From the NCBI GenBank assembly GCA_964036155.1, contig OZ038422.1, positions 38,525,201 through 38,589,200 on the forward strand: a stretch of DNA of 64,000 nt. The letters run 5' to 3'. The notes beneath the pieces were generated by a model, which saw nothing but the letters and a program-made list of their open reading frames with translations, did no database searches and was not told the DNA's origin. Origin of the DNA: Diploscapter coronatus (lineage: Eukaryota; Nematoda; Chromadorea; Rhabditida; Rhabditidae). A program made the translations under genes and the position numbers. Of this stretch, positions 1 to 18,575 are shown in pieces (position 1 is the stretch's first letter; the number at the start of each line of letters is the position of its first letter).

Positions 1-142
1 TCTCTTCTCACTCCACAATTTGCCTTCGATCGTTTCGCATTTTCTCTTCTTGCAGCAGACCCCCTCCCCTCTTTATTCTTGTTTTCGTTCCTCTGTGTGT
101 CTGTCTTGCGATTTCGTCATTCTTTTCTCTTGTTTCTCTGCC
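1..142 (+). promoter_or_regulatory. Pyrimidine-rich 5' region of the PNRC-like gene
   Basis: The plus strand is strongly C/T-rich here, with repeated CTCTT, TTCTC and CCCCTCCCC words, and turns GC-rich from about 150. The same sense-strand pyrimidine richness lies upstream of SIN3, the acid phosphatase, AHCY and RSPRY1. I infer a promoter or leader region; no TATA box or initiator is defined. Confidence 0.35.
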
Positions 143-249
143 CAATGTTGAAGGATAGCGATACTGACTCTCGGACTCTGTCATCGATTCTGGGCGACCG
201 CGTCGCGTGAGGGTTGCGTCGCGGCCAAGGCAGCCCGCGCGTCCTCCTC

Positions 250-976
250 ATGGCCCATTCAGGTCTCGTGATTAGTTATTGCCGATGAATTTTTATTTTC
301 CTGCAATTTTGATAAGTCATATATTTTAAAGAGGCACGCATAGTGTCAACATTTTGGCAGAGCGCCTAGAATTTTCCAAGATTAGTGTATTTTGCGAAAA
401 TAAGGCGTAATTTTGCATGACCACTTTCATAACACTTTACACAATCTTTTGTTGAGAAACCACTATCAGTTTCGACAAGTTTCATTTTTCACTCCATACG
501 AAAGTCCTTTTTTACCTTCTGCGAGCTTTTGTACACGTCTACTTTCTATTGAGTTATCATTCTTTTCCATGTATCGCCTTTAGTAAGTCGATACTACAGT
601 ATTCTAACTGCATCTTACTTGCGCCTTGTGAATATTTCAACGTATTGCTTCATTAGTAAATTCGAAAGTTCCTAACTTTTCATAATTTAATTAAATTATC
701 TTTCACCTTTTTAAATAGAATTTCATCTTTCAGTATTCTAGTCCTAAATAATCATACGGAATCTTATATCACCTTGATCGTCATTTCTATTTGTTTTTAA
801 TTCATTTCGTCAAATTTCTAAATTTGATTCTATCCACAGATTTCAAGTTCCTCCAGGCAGCTTTGCCTAAGCGTGTCAAGTTAGCGTACGGTAAGATCCG
901 CGGAACGTTTCCGAGAAGTGACGGTGTAACATCCGGACTGATTGACAGCGAACGCCTATCTAACCACAACAACTGA
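250..976 (+). CDS. Spliced upstream ORF, 49 codons, in the PNRC-like leader
   Basis: An ATG at 250 (MAHS, split codon) reads to a GT donor at 264. An acceptor ending CCACAG at 838-839 restores the frame, and the ORF runs to a TGA at 974-976, giving 49 residues with a basic centre (LPKRVKLAYGKIRG). A donor follows at about 990, and the next exon carries the PNRC-like start. A second short ATG ORF at 143 ends in the same first exon. The ORF could be a regulatory uORF or a small protein from a two-ORF transcript. I recognise no domain. The splice joint is in phase, but no conservation can be checked here. Confidence 0.4.
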
Positions 977-1557
977 TTCCAGCCATTTGGTAAGAAGCTA
1001 CAATTCGTTTGTAAAATTCACAACCTTTCTTCTGAACAATGGCGGCTTTTACAAACTAAATAGAAGTTTTCTATTAAAAATACTGTAAGGAATTTCCCAT
1101 GTGTAGTCTTATCAAACTACCCATTAAAATTCCCAAGAAAGTTCGGTTTCACAAACAATTACAATTCTAAGTAAGCAGGTTCTTATCAAGAACCTTTCAT
1201 CAAAACTTGATACTGAAAACGCTTGAAAGCCTTTTTATTCGAAAAAAAACATCTAGATAATAGCTTTAACTTGGCCCTATCATATGCATTATGCGCGATC
1301 AGCAATAGTTTTTTCTTCTTTCAACCGGACGCAAAAAACGCCTGATAAATGATAAATACCTCGTGAATATTTGATTACCACGCACATGGCCTCTACATAG
1401 TGTCTAATTAGGTATTCCTATCATAAGCTTAGGTTTAATACCTGTAAAAGTCGTCTGAATTTTCAAACCATAAATTTCAACGACTATTCTCTTCTCAACT
1501 AAGCCTAAAATTAGTCAATCACCAAGTCTTTTTTTATGAAAGTTGTTTCAGAAAGAG

Positions 1558-2460
1558 ATGGAAAAGAAACAGTCGAAGCAGTTCGTATATTTCTACAACT
1601 CGAACATGACAATGACATCGCCCACGTCGAGTTATCAGGTGCAGCAGCAGACCAACAGCAACGCACCCACTACACCGCAGGGAAAACCCAAGAAGGTAGG
1701 CACCTTGAACAAGAAAACATCATCGGAACAACATTCGCTTTACTTATTTTTACGAATAATGCTTGAAAAATCTTATCTCGAAATTGTATATTGACCGATT
1801 TTACATTATCCCCAGATACAAAAGTGAGAACAAAACTTGAACATTAGTCCATATAGTTAGAACAACATCCAAACTCACTTCTTGCGAAAGTCTTTCAGCG
1901 GATTATCTTTATCTCTAGTAAATGTCGTATTTATTGACTAAACATATTCACATTCTCAGACCCAGACTCCGAACCGTCGGTTCGTGAAGAAGACTCAGCA
2001 GCCCTCGACGCGTGCCTCTCCGCCCGTCTGCTATGCCGGATCGGGATTCAGTGATTCGCCCTCGGCTCGTCACATCCCTCTCCCGCCCACGCAGTGGATT
2101 GAAGAGGTTGGGAATTTCAATCGAGTTCGAGTTTTCAATTTCAAAGACTACCTAATCTTCCAATTAAACTTCTGTAACTACTGCCAACTATGGCATTCCG
2201 ACTTTTCTGATCGGTCGGATAAAACTCCAAAGAATAATCCTGATCAACCTCTAAAAATACTAAATCCTCTTCCTCTCTAGGTAACGGGATCGTCGAATTC
2301 GTCCGGCTCTGATTCGGACACCCCATCGTCTTCCACCAACCGTCGAATCTCGTCCTCTGCGCCTGTTCCCGTTCTATCGTCCGTTCCCGAACTGCACCAT
2401 CCGACCGCCGGGCTTCGTGTCAATCCGCTTCAGCTCATCGCTGCCGTGGCCAGTTCGTAA
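1558..2460 (+). CDS. PNRC/EDC1-like mRNA decapping adaptor
   Basis: Exons 1558-1695, 1960-2106 and 2281-2460 join in phase to 154 aa. The diagnostic part is SPPVCYAGSGFSDSP followed by LPPTQW (about residues 65-92). It matches the pattern YAG-x2-F-x-(D/E)-x-P...LP-x-P-x2-W of PNRC1/PNRC2 and yeast Edc1/2, which bind the DCP1 EVH1 domain and stimulate DCP2 decapping. The rest is low-complexity: a Q/T/P-rich N terminus, a basic KPKKTQTPNRR patch, a Ser-rich linker, and a hydrophobic tail NPLQLIAAVA similar in position to the PNRC C-terminal helix. The exon acceptor lies 6 nt before the chosen ATG. The upstream exon holds a stop in the preceding ORF, so a longer start is unlikely. Family assignment rests on the short motif only. 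Confidence 0.65.
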
Positions 2461-5400
2461 CAACCTACTTCAGCTCTTTAAATACAGTTTACATACTAAG
2501 TAAATTATCCTCTTTTCAAAAGAGCACCTGAAAATGCCCTAGTGACTTTGTCTTCAAGAGGATGAAATTTACAATGCTGCAGAGCTTTCTGGGAGAAGTC
2601 TTCTCCTTTTCAAAGGAAGTAACAAGAAATCGTTCGATAACTTGCTTCCCGCCTTTTGAAAGAGAAGTAAGCCTCGCTCAGAAACCTGTAGTATTGCAAA
2701 GTTTCATTTTGGTCTGAAGATTCGGTAATAGTTTATTTTTCTTGGAAATGGCATTTCCAGGTGCTTCTCCTAATCTTTTCTATAAGCGCGTTAAGCGAGT
2801 GAATCTCCTTTATTCTTACAAGAATATAAACGGACGTTCAAGTTCGATTGAAACGTGATCAGTCTAAAATCTGAAAATTCCAAGATTGATCTCTTTTCTT
2901 CTGTCAAAACTGAGTTTATTTCTTCGAAGGAGACCATTTTCTAAGGCCTTATTTTGATATCGTAATATTTTTTGTACTTCTTTCACGACATGTCTCTAAA
3001 TGTACATAGTCGTCGAGTTTCTGCAAGCACATTTTTGCCGATGGAGAAGAATTTTGTTTTCGACTTTCGATGATCCGAGAAGAACTCCATCATACCACAA
3101 GGCTGATTCCCATATTCAGCCATTACTCAAATTTCATGATGCCAATAATTCAAGGAATCGAAATCAGGCGTAGAATTTTCCGACGGGATTTTTGAAATGT
3201 CAATTGTTCTGCTTGAAGAACTTTCCCTTCTAAAATCTCAAAAATCCTCCAGGATAACTGAGTTCGTATATCCTAGATGAGCGATAGTTTATGGATCTAA
3301 CCAACTAGGGATAGTCTGAAGCACTTATTACAAGACTTGTAAAAATCGAACTGATTTTGAATGGTTCGATAATTATGATTTTTACAAATCTGAATTTCCT
3401 ATATCCGTTTTTCTTCCAGCAGATTTATATCACTCGAGTCACTTCACGTATTACCATGTTTATTTATCGTTTTCAGAAATCAGAGCTATTTTTGAAGCTA
3501 ACTAGTTGATTTCCGAAAATCGTTTTCTGTCTCAAATTATCTCTATTCTATCCCTAACAACTGGTCCGACAAATCGTGTATCTTTGAATACAAATTCTTC
3601 ATTTCTCAAGTTTCGTTGATTTCTTTTTCATTGATCTGAGTTTTTTCAAAGAAGAAATCAACCAAATATATATCAGCAATTCCAAAATCAACTGCTATAT
3701 TCACTCTGAATTCCATGGTTTCGTCTCATTTTGCGATTTTCGGGTGAACTTACCCATTTTCCAAGTGTTTTTAAATTAATTCGTTCAATTTTTACGCGCG
3801 CTTTTCTACCACTTGCATCTAGTGTAAGCTGATACATTTCGAATACCTCTTTGATTTCATGTAAATTTTTTTTCAAAACTTGGAAAAATTTTGAGATCTC
3901 AATATTCCTTCCAAGTTTATTTTTTCGTTTCCCCGCCTTTTCAGGCAAATAAGAGATAATGGAGTGAATGTATTATAGCCGAGCCACTTTTCATATATTT
4001 TTCTTATTATTTTTGTCATTTATTTTCAAACTTCTAAGATCCTTAAGAATCGACTAGTTTGCCTCTATGGGTGGTTCGGTCTGCGTTAATTGATAGCGAT
4101 TTCATTTCTTTTCATTTTCACAAATCATGAAGTTCTTATCAAATCGCGCGGTCCGACCATTTTCTGGGTACAATCATCTAATGTCATTGTTGATCTGTCG
4201 TCGATTCGCGAAAATCCAGTCGATAGTGGACGGGGTCAAAATCGAATTGCAATCGGCGCATGGAATTTCGACGCGAAAACCTTGTGACATAGCATTTCAA
4301 CTTGATCTTCATCCATTTTGTGTTGGATTTTCACGAAATCGACGATATTCGTCATGTTTTGTCTCTGTCTCACCTGTGAAGCATACCATTACTCGGGTGT
4401 ATTTGTGCAGATTTGAGATCGCAAAGACAATTTTACCGGCTTGTAAGATTGACTTACGAAATTTCCTAGCCAACGAATTTACTCCAAGGATATTTTACAA
4501 GCCCTATTTTTATCACTACGACATACATTCTCTAATAACTTCTTTTTCCTATAAGGGTCTCAATTTTGAGTCAGCATAGAGCGCACTAACTTCGTTGAAA
4601 TTTTCTTAAATTTTATCGAATATCTTGTGCATTTCATTTTTGGTAATTCGTTTGTGATTTTCTCCGTTTTCATTCACCCATTTTTACGTATAATTTGATG
4701 TCAAAGAATTTCTGTATCCTTTCTTCATGATTCTCACAACGCGCTACCATACTTCGGCGCAGTTGGTGATAAAATGGTAATAGCTTAGGATAGTATCAAT
4801 GGTGCGTTGCCCTTTTGCTGTGCCAAGTTGTGCCATTTCATGGTAGCTCGCTTATAGCCTCCCGCCCCACACAGCTCTCTGCTCCGATACTGTATATAAT
4901 CATCGATGAATTCTGATGTATTACTGCAATTCTCCGAAATTCGAGCCGATATCTCATAATTTTGTGAATTTTAAAACTATTTTCGGTTAATTTTGGAGAA
5001 TTATCGATTTTGGTGTTGTACACATTTTATTTGTACAAAGTTGTTGACCGTTTCTCGTTATTTCTGTTGAAAATTTGGATGATTTTGTCGATTTATTTTA
5101 TTTTTTTCTGCGAAATTGTTCAAAATTTTCAATTTTCTCGTTCTTAATTGAGAATACGGTTCATTGTTAGAGTTAGAGTTTTACGGTAATCTTATTTTCA
5201 CTATCTTAGATTTCAAGAAAAGTAAGATTACGGTAGTTATTGCAATACTTTTGCAATAGGGCATACGTTTTACCTTTACTTATCATGGTTCTTCTCATTT
5301 CCCTCAAACCAATAAGGCTAGAATTACAGGAAAGGTACAATTTTCTTTTTCTCAAATCCTCTCATAACCTTCGAGATCCGTTGGTGAATTGTCCAAAATT

Positions 5401-6224
5401 TACCGTCAAATCGCTAAACCCCCAATGCATTATTCTTTAAATTTCTCTTATCGAAGTCACGCTTTATCGTATTTTTCTTATTATTTTTGCTGCTGCTGAA
5501 AATTGCCGCCCGGGAAAATTTGCGAGTTTTTTTCTAATTTTTATTTCCTTGTTTCTCGACTCTTAAAATTAAATTTAACTTTCATCTAATATTTTTGCCA
5601 TCCTCTAGTTTGTATTCTTAAAACTTGAAGCAATTTTTCGACTTTATTTTTCAAGTTCAAATTTTCGAGTTTTTCATTTTTCTTCATCAAACTTAAATGA
5701 TTTATTTTTCTAACAATAATTTTCAAGAGTATCCTTCTCTTATTATTTTTGTAAGATTTCTCTTGAACCCCAAAAACACCATCATTTAGCGCCAAATTCC
5801 ATATCTTGCGCTAGAATTATACCATCATAATATTCGAAAATTCGATTTCGAAGATTTTTAAGTTTAGAAATTTTCAAGATCAAATTTTCCCGAGAAAGAA
5901 ATTCATAAGATCGAAATTTGAATTATACCATCATCGCGCAACAAAATCGCCTCAAAGTGTCTCATAATCCGAAGATTGTAGAATTTTTTGTCCATCTCGA
6001 AAAATTTCAACAAATTGTTTGAAAGTTTTCAAAACTTCCAACTTTTTCATACGAGATGGTCTTTTTTGTCTACAAGTCTCTATAATTTGATCACGCGTTT
6101 TTGTATTATTTAAATTTTTTTCTTCTTTTAAGCATAAATTTAATGCAATAGTTACTTTTGTATTTGGGTTAATTTTTTCTTATTTTATTTAATTTTTGTA
6201 ACTTTTAGTGCCAGTGAAAATAAA
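2461..6224 (+). other. Possible very long 3'UTR of the PNRC-like gene, AATAAA at 6219
   Basis: No credible coding exon on either strand lies between the PNRC-like stop and 6219, where AATAAA occurs on the plus strand. The stretch is T-rich on plus and lacks clear introns. It contains TGTACATA at 3001 and TGTATATA at 4891, both perfect matches to the Pumilio/FBF element UGUANAUA. RTCB, convergent from the other side, has a minus-strand AATAAA at 6312-6317, so the two gene ends would lie about 90 bp apart. That this is one 3.8-kb 3'UTR is inference; it may equally be intergenic DNA. Confidence 0.3.
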
Positions 6225-6693
6225 GCGTGATTCAAAAATGTCAAGCGTCTGAGCTACTACACTACAACTAAGTTAAAAGAAAACGTTTTGCATGCTTAAT
6301 TTAGTTTATGGTTTATTCAAATTTCAAAACAATTTTCGATAACTTGTGATAATTTCAACAAGGAGTCTAAAATGATTTTTCTCAAATAAAATTATTAAAA
6401 TCGACCCGACGACTCGCTTAAAAATGACAACAAAACTTCAATTTTTCAACAAGATAAAATAGTCTTCTGTCTAGTAGAGTTCAAACAAATCCAACCGCCC
6501 GATTTTATGCCCGAATTTTTCAATTTCGATTTTTACCGGATACATTTCTGTAAAAATTAGTCTTATCCATAATTACCGTTTCTTATCATGGGATTTGCAA
6601 AATATGATCTTTAATAAGTATTTTTAAAGTTCAAATGATCATAATGTGATTTTTATAGAAAGAATGACTTACTTCGATTTTTCTAAATTCGAT

Positions 6694-9600
6694 TCACCCC
6701 TTGATAACGGCGATGGGGCGGAGTTTGACGGTCTTCCTGGAAATACCTCCCGCATCGCACGTGTCCACTACGTCCGTCACGTTCTTGTACGATTCTTAAA
6801 TTCAAAATATCGATAATTTTAGAAGTTTTATCTTCTATATAAAATTATGTTTCAGAAGTTTCATACAGTTGAAACTATTTCTATAGTTCAATATCTGGGC
6901 ACAGTTCTTTGCCCACTCTTTGCTTTGTTCGGTAAAACCCTCTAAAAATTGACTCAAAAATCGATTCTTATAACTTTGCATAAAACTTCTTGAAAATATT
7001 TAAAAGAGTTCTTCAATAAAAGAATATTTTTTAAAATAATACAACAGTTTTTTTTCTGAAAAAATGACGCCGGACAACTCAAAGGGCTGGTTGGACGGAG
7101 TAGAATCAAAGAAAAATTCAAAGTAGCCGTCTATGCTTCAAAGACCTTTGAAATATGGAGAATTGATAGTGTAGTAACTTATCGGGAATAAAATCAAATT
7201 ATCTTGCTTGATTTCAAAAAGTGTTAAATTACGAATAAATGGTAATTTTGTGTCCAACGGGATAAAAAAGTAAAAATAAGAGCAAAACTTACCGGGTGCC
7301 TCCTCCATGACGAGTTTGGGCGAGGCGATTCGGATGGAGATGTTCTTCTGGTTAAGATTCTCCATCACAGAGTCCCACGTGATCGTTCGACGCGACTTCG
7401 CTCGGGACAAAGCGCGACCCTGAAAATGTCTAATTTATGAAAAAAAAACATCGATTTCAGAAAACTCGTACAACGATTTTATCTTTAAAACCCTTAAAAG
7501 TATTAGCGTACTGACTATGAGATGATACCTTCCAATAATAAGTACATCGAATGCTCGTAAAGCTAATTCTCATTTGGCTTTCTTTAATAGGTTTTAAAAA
7601 AATCATTTCAAAAACTCTGTTAAAATTCTAGATTCAGTATTTGATTGATAAAACATTACGACTTATCAGATAAAAATTTTGAAAACAAATAGTAATAATG
7701 CCTTACAGCCCCATGGCAGGTGGTCCCGAAAGTCTCGACCATTCCCCTTTCCGTGCCAGTCAGAACATAGCTGCACGTGCCCATGCTGCCTCCGATGAGG
7801 ACGGGCTGGCCGGTGAGCTGATAGTCCAGAGGAATCAGCGGATGGTGTGCGGGGAAGGCGCGGGTCGCACCTGAATCAAAACTATTCATCAGTTTTTTTT
7901 TTTTAAATAAATTATATATATATAATATATAATTGTAAATTCGATAGAAATTTCTCTTTCAGCGTTTATTTCTGTTTGGAATATGAGTTTTTCAAAGCTA
8001 AAGACTATAACCGCATCATTGTGATGCCACCTATTTGGGGGAAAAAAAAACTTCAAGATTAGTTTTTAATAGACGTTTTGTTGAAGAAAAAAACATTCGA
8101 TTAACACACATTCAACAATACATTTTTATATCATTTGTTTGAAACCTATTTTCTCTAAATTAAAAAAAAAAAATCCCTACCTTTTCTATGTACACAAAGG
8201 AGTCGGGGTCTGCCGTTGATCAGGTGCTCCTCCATTTTGGCGACGTTGTGCGAGACGTCATAGATCATCTGCAAACAAAGTACAAATAAAAATAAAAAGA
8301 AACATCAGGGGGGGAAAAATAAATGCAATTATTTTGTCCAATCGAAAATTCCCACCATTTATGGAATAGTAAGAAATATATTCGAGAAAAAGATAATATT
8401 TTCGTTGAAACATTTGTAGAAAATACCTGCATATCTAAATCGTCCGGGGACATGTCGAAGACCCGCGAGAAGGCCTGTCGCACGCAGAACGTCATGCACG
8501 AACGATTGACCCACGCGAAATTCGCTGCGGCCGCCATTCCCGACAAGTAATCCTGGCCTCAAATAGTTTATCTTGAATTTCTATCTCAAAATTTTCAAGA
8601 ATTATTGATAGCTTGAATTTGAGATATCTACGATGAAATCTCCTTACCCTCTCTAGAATTGATCCTAGCACAAGCGAGCTGTTTGTCGTTGACAACAATG
8701 CCGTCCCTGGCCATAGCCTTCTCCATCTCGACAAGGGAATCCGTTGCCACTTGGTGGCCCAGTCCGCGACTTCCGCAGTGCAACATCACAACAACTTGGC
8801 CTCAAAATGCAAATTATACAAATTAGTCACTTCGTATGCTTCAACGAGTTAGAATATGAAATTTTCTCTTAAAAGAACGAATAGTAGTATCACTTTAGCT
8901 TCAAGTTTATAAATAAAGTCGATTTTTCTATAGAACGGTTTTGATATGTATCAAAGGAATTTGATATTCTGTCACTATTAAATTCAAATAGTGCTTCGAT
9001 CTCTGATTCATGCATGAATACTACAAACTTCTAATTAACAGATAAGAAGGTCAAAGATTTTCTTAAGATGTTTCAGAAAGCCTTACAATAGCTCAACGAA
9101 ACTAGCTACTATTCGTTCATCGATGCAATATAAAAAAAAAAAAGAATAGCCCCACCCAGCTCATCGATGCCCATTTTGGAGGCGGCGTGTTTGTCGTAGA
9201 TCTCGTCGATCACCTGCACCTCCGCGTAGTGATTACCCGCGCCCAAGGTTCCAAGCTGCAAAATTTTAATATTAAAAAATTATCACATGTGTGTGTGTGA
9301 TTTTACTATTATTTTATTTATAAATTTTTATAAAATTAGCCGACTTTTATTTCTTGAATTATAATTTACTTATGAAACTGATTCGAATATCCACTAGTCT
9401 AATTTAATACTGTGCTATTCAACGTCTATTTTATGTTTCAATAAAGTTTTAGCAGTCATTATTTCACAATTCAATCGCAAATTTATATTATACTAAATTA
9501 CTTTCAACTTTAATCGAGCCACTCTAATGTAGAATAATTTGTCCAATTCATTTCGTATGTTTCAAAATATTCACAAGATATGAATTACAAAATTCAATAT

Positions 9601-12005
9601 GCATGGCCTTACAAGCCTTATCTTTTGGGAGCGTCCTGTATTTTCCTTAGCTGTGAGCAGAGAAAAAGGGAACTGTCTGTCTCTCGTTTTCTCTCATTAT
9701 TCTCAGAAGGTAAGACTGGTAACGTCGTTATTAAGAAAACCTCTCTAACCTGTGGCAATCCTCTCTTCTTGGCCCTCGTGGAGACCTTGCTTGCATCTGC
9801 CTGCAGCATCCTGCCGTACTCCTCGCAATGCTCCTTGTCTTCCACCCACGAATAGCCCTCGCGCAACGTCCAATCCATTCCCATTTCCAGACATCTGAAA
9901 GATTCTTATTTAAAACCGTAATTTCATAAGTTTCAGAAATTGTTTGAAAGAAAGGAAGAGGCAACTATGTAGTCCTTTTCTTTTCATATTATTATCGATA
10001 GAAGCAGAATAATGATTAGGCATGTTTCACAGAGCATTTGAAACAAAGATCAGCACAAGTTATGCAACCCCTTTCTAAAAACTACTTTTCATTTGATCTG
10101 CACAAAGTTACAGTAGAAAATAACAAATTTCAATACGTTTCAAAAATTATATATTGCAAAAGACTTTGAACAACCATTGTTAGAAAAAGGAAAAGAATAA
10201 GAATCAAATAAGGTAATCTTGAAATGACGTGAGGACGTGCACTAGAGTGAGGGATAGGCGAGGAAAGGAAAGTAGGGAGGAATGGTGTGTGGCAAAGATA
10301 ACTTATATCATCCCGTCATTTCTCGGTTGCCATTAAATAATAAGGCCATTTTTCCGAATTGAAAATAACCCACTCAATCAAGTCCTTTGCATTCATCGGA
10401 ATCGCGCCCTTCGAGCCGACGCCTACAGGGATGTGATCGAACAGGGCTTGGGCCAGCTGCTCCTGAACATTCTTATTTATTTCTTAGCCCTCAAAATACT
10501 CTAAATCAAATCAGTTGACTAACAAATGAAAATCTTAAAGCACATAAATTCCATTCTAATCACCTATTACCCAATAGTTTTTGAAGCATAAATAGAAAAT
10601 TCAAAATTTTTGAAAATTGGAACCTTGACGGGCTGTACATCACTCTCGAAGAGATTCGTTCGGATCAGACGCACGCCGCAATTGATGTCGAAGCCGACGC
10701 CTCCTTAATTTTTTTAAAAATAAATAAACTTTTTAAAAAATGATCTAAAATCGTACAAATTGTAAATTTCAATCGTGATTCTGATTTCAGGTGAGTCTGT
10801 AACTTTCAAAACTATTTTGTTTTTAATTTGCAAAATTTAGTTTTCGTAAAAAGTGAGTTTCAAAGTTCCTTCGTAAGAAATGTTAAATCTATATTCTGAT
10901 TTTAACCTTTTGGGGGTTTTTTTCCTCAATTCTGGCTGCGCAATCTTTTCTCCCCAATAGTGAAGTGTAATGATTCCTCCCAAAGCGAAAAAAGTGTATT
11001 GGGAAGAAAGATTACGCAGTCCGGAATTTTTGAGTTACCTGGTGAAATAACGGAGTCCTTGTTGGCGACGTCAAACGCAGCGATGTTTCCGATAGAGAAG
11101 CCGTAGCCGGAGTGGATATCAGGGAGACCGATCTGAAAAGAATAAAATTTTTAAAAATAATAATAATAATAATAATAAAAAAAGGCAAATTTATAATTTC
11201 GAAAAATGATCATCGTCAGATAGTCAGAAACCTTATCTAATGTATCACAATTTTATCGTTAGGAAATTTTCAGAAATGCAAAGATTTGAAATATGTCTCA
11301 CCGAATGACCGACAATTCCCGGCAACGCAGCCACGTTAGCGACCTGACGAACAGCGGGCAGGAAACCACCAACGCCTAAATGAAAAAGTGAATTAATTAG
11401 AAAATGGGACCCTTTGTATTTTTATAGACGGATAGGGAAGATAAGGAATGTCGGAAATGAGGAGGAATAAGAAAAAGAGCCGTCTGCAAATACAAGGGGT
11501 CAAATAATTGGGAAATGGACGTCTAGTCGAAAGCTATGTCGAAATTACAATTCACGAAGAAAGATATTTTTACTGAAACAAGAAAAAATGAACGATTTCA
11601 TTTTTAGAATTTTAGAAATTTATCAGATCAACCTCCTCCATCAACAGCCATTTTCAACTCATCGAACATCAACTTCTCGAGTCCCTCGTTGACGTAGAAA
11701 CGGCCTTCCACCTGGAAGGAAAGCTAGTTTTCAAATGTTTCAAAAGTTCTATAAGATTTATTTGCGATTTTTCAGTAACTTTAAGGGGATTATTTAGAAA
11801 AAAAACCATCCTTTGTGAAATCATGATCAAGTTATTTTTCAAAATTATAGAGAAAATCTGTACTCGTCTCGTATTTTATGCTTTTTCGAGAATAAAATGC
11901 TTCCAAACTCACATTCATATTGGGGACGAACCCTTTTTTGATCTGGAACTTGACATCGGAAAGTCGGTTGATGAAAGCGCACTCTTCCTCGTATGTGCGA
12001 GGCAT
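6694..12005 (-). CDS. RTCB: RtcB-type RNA-splicing ligase (tRNA ligase catalytic subunit)
   Basis: Fourteen exons: 11913-12005, 11633-11711, 11302-11375, 11039-11132, 10624-10703, 10374-10462, 9750-9894, 9156-9255, 8648-8800, 8427-8557, 8181-8268, 7707-7870, 7293-7419, 6694-6794. They sum to 1518 nt, 505 aa, the length of human RTCB. RtcB joins tRNA halves (and XBP1 mRNA in the unfolded protein response) by a Mn/GTP-dependent 3'-5' mechanism. Visible active-site blocks are [11 protein letters not shown] (metal Asp and Cys), [35 protein letters not shown] and [17 protein letters not shown] (guanylylated His). The protein ends LRPIAVIKG, the family's invariant tail. The start follows a TTTTCAG acceptor by 4 nt, suggesting trans-splicing. 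Two acceptors (exons 9 and 10) end TTTGAG/TTTTGAG. Several introns carry the TANGTTTCA motif. Confidence 0.97.
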
Positions 12006-13283
12006 CTTACTGAAAACAACACCTAATTAACAGTTAATTAGGTAATTAAAGCAACTTCCACATGTAATTATGGTAATTAAACCAATTATCTTGCGAATAA
12101 CTATATTATATAGACATAATTTCGAATAAAATTTAAAAATTTTTATGAATTTTTTTTCGATGGATTGATTTTTAATAAAATTACAAACGAAATGACGACA
12201 ATGACGTAGCAAAGGGTGAAATGAACAGAAACGGGACGAATTTTTTGATACATAGCCGAAGCGGCTTTGAAAGAGGCACTAGATCTTGGAAATTTAGAAA
12301 ATTAAAGCAAGATTTTCGGAAAAATGATACCTTTAAAACTCAATAAAGTACGCAATAAATGTAATACAGTGAAAAGAATGGGAACTTCGAAAATCTCGTT
12401 TTTGCCGTAATTATTTACATCAATTATACTAATTATCGAAATTACCTGAGCTAATTAACGCTAGTTGACTATCGATTTACATAGTAAAAATGGTAAAACT
12501 TGAAGTCAAAGTGGTATCTATGAAAAGAAAATTGATGAAAGAAAACGAAAAAGTTCATAAAATGAGGACAAAAATGATAGGAAAAAACTCCGAAGAGTTG
12601 AAAGATAGATACAAAAACCCGGAATTTTTGTCTAAATATAACTAGAAAGGATTTCACGGTCAAAAATGGATAGGTCAAAAATCACGACATTGGATAATGA
12701 CAATGTAAAATAATGAAAATCAATGAGTTTTCAAATTTGAGTAAAAATAGGTAAAAATCCCGATAAAATGCGAGAAAAATGCCTAGGGACTGGTGAAAAA
12801 TCCTATCAAACCATATTGCGCAATATTGCAATTTTCTTAAGTCTCATTTCAAAATATCGATTTTTAAAAAGATCTTGAAATGAGTAAGGTTCACAACGAA
12901 TTCATAAGTATCACTTGGAAGAAATAATCTCATCAAACGAACTTAAAGGTTTTTTCTTAATTTTTATAAAAAATAGAAGTTGATAGAATCAAATGATTCT
13001 TGTCGGATGAAATGTCAGTTTTTCAAGAAACTTATCGAACTTGGAAAAGTTTCAGTAAAAAAGACCTTTTCCAAACTTTCAAAATCGAAATTTAACCGTA
13101 TCCATAAACACAGAAACTATCGTTCTTGTGTTTCATTTATTGAAAATCCTATTTTTTTAGGAAATTTATGAAAATAGAGAAATAATAACGTCTCGATTTA
13201 GAACATAGGCCAGTCTTCTTTTCATATGATAATTTTCGAAGTCACTACCCCATTATCTCGTTACATTTTCAGATTTGCCTATT
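12006..13283. other. Intergenic spacer between RTCB and RSPRY1
   Basis: No supported gene. The DNA is A/T-rich with short ORFs only, and holds RTCB 5' sequence and RSPRY1 3' sequence, both on the minus strand. At about 1.3 kb it is longer than the roughly 100-bp gaps typical of nematode operons, so I do not call an operon. Confidence 0.5.

Positions 13284-18575
<5,292 letters not shown>

Noticed and set aside
1429..1450. GGTTTAAT word considered as an SL1-like leader
   Set aside because: Only eight bases match and the rest of the leader and donor are absent.
11158..11180. AAT trinucleotide run in an RTCB intron
   Set aside because: A short simple microsatellite without further significance.
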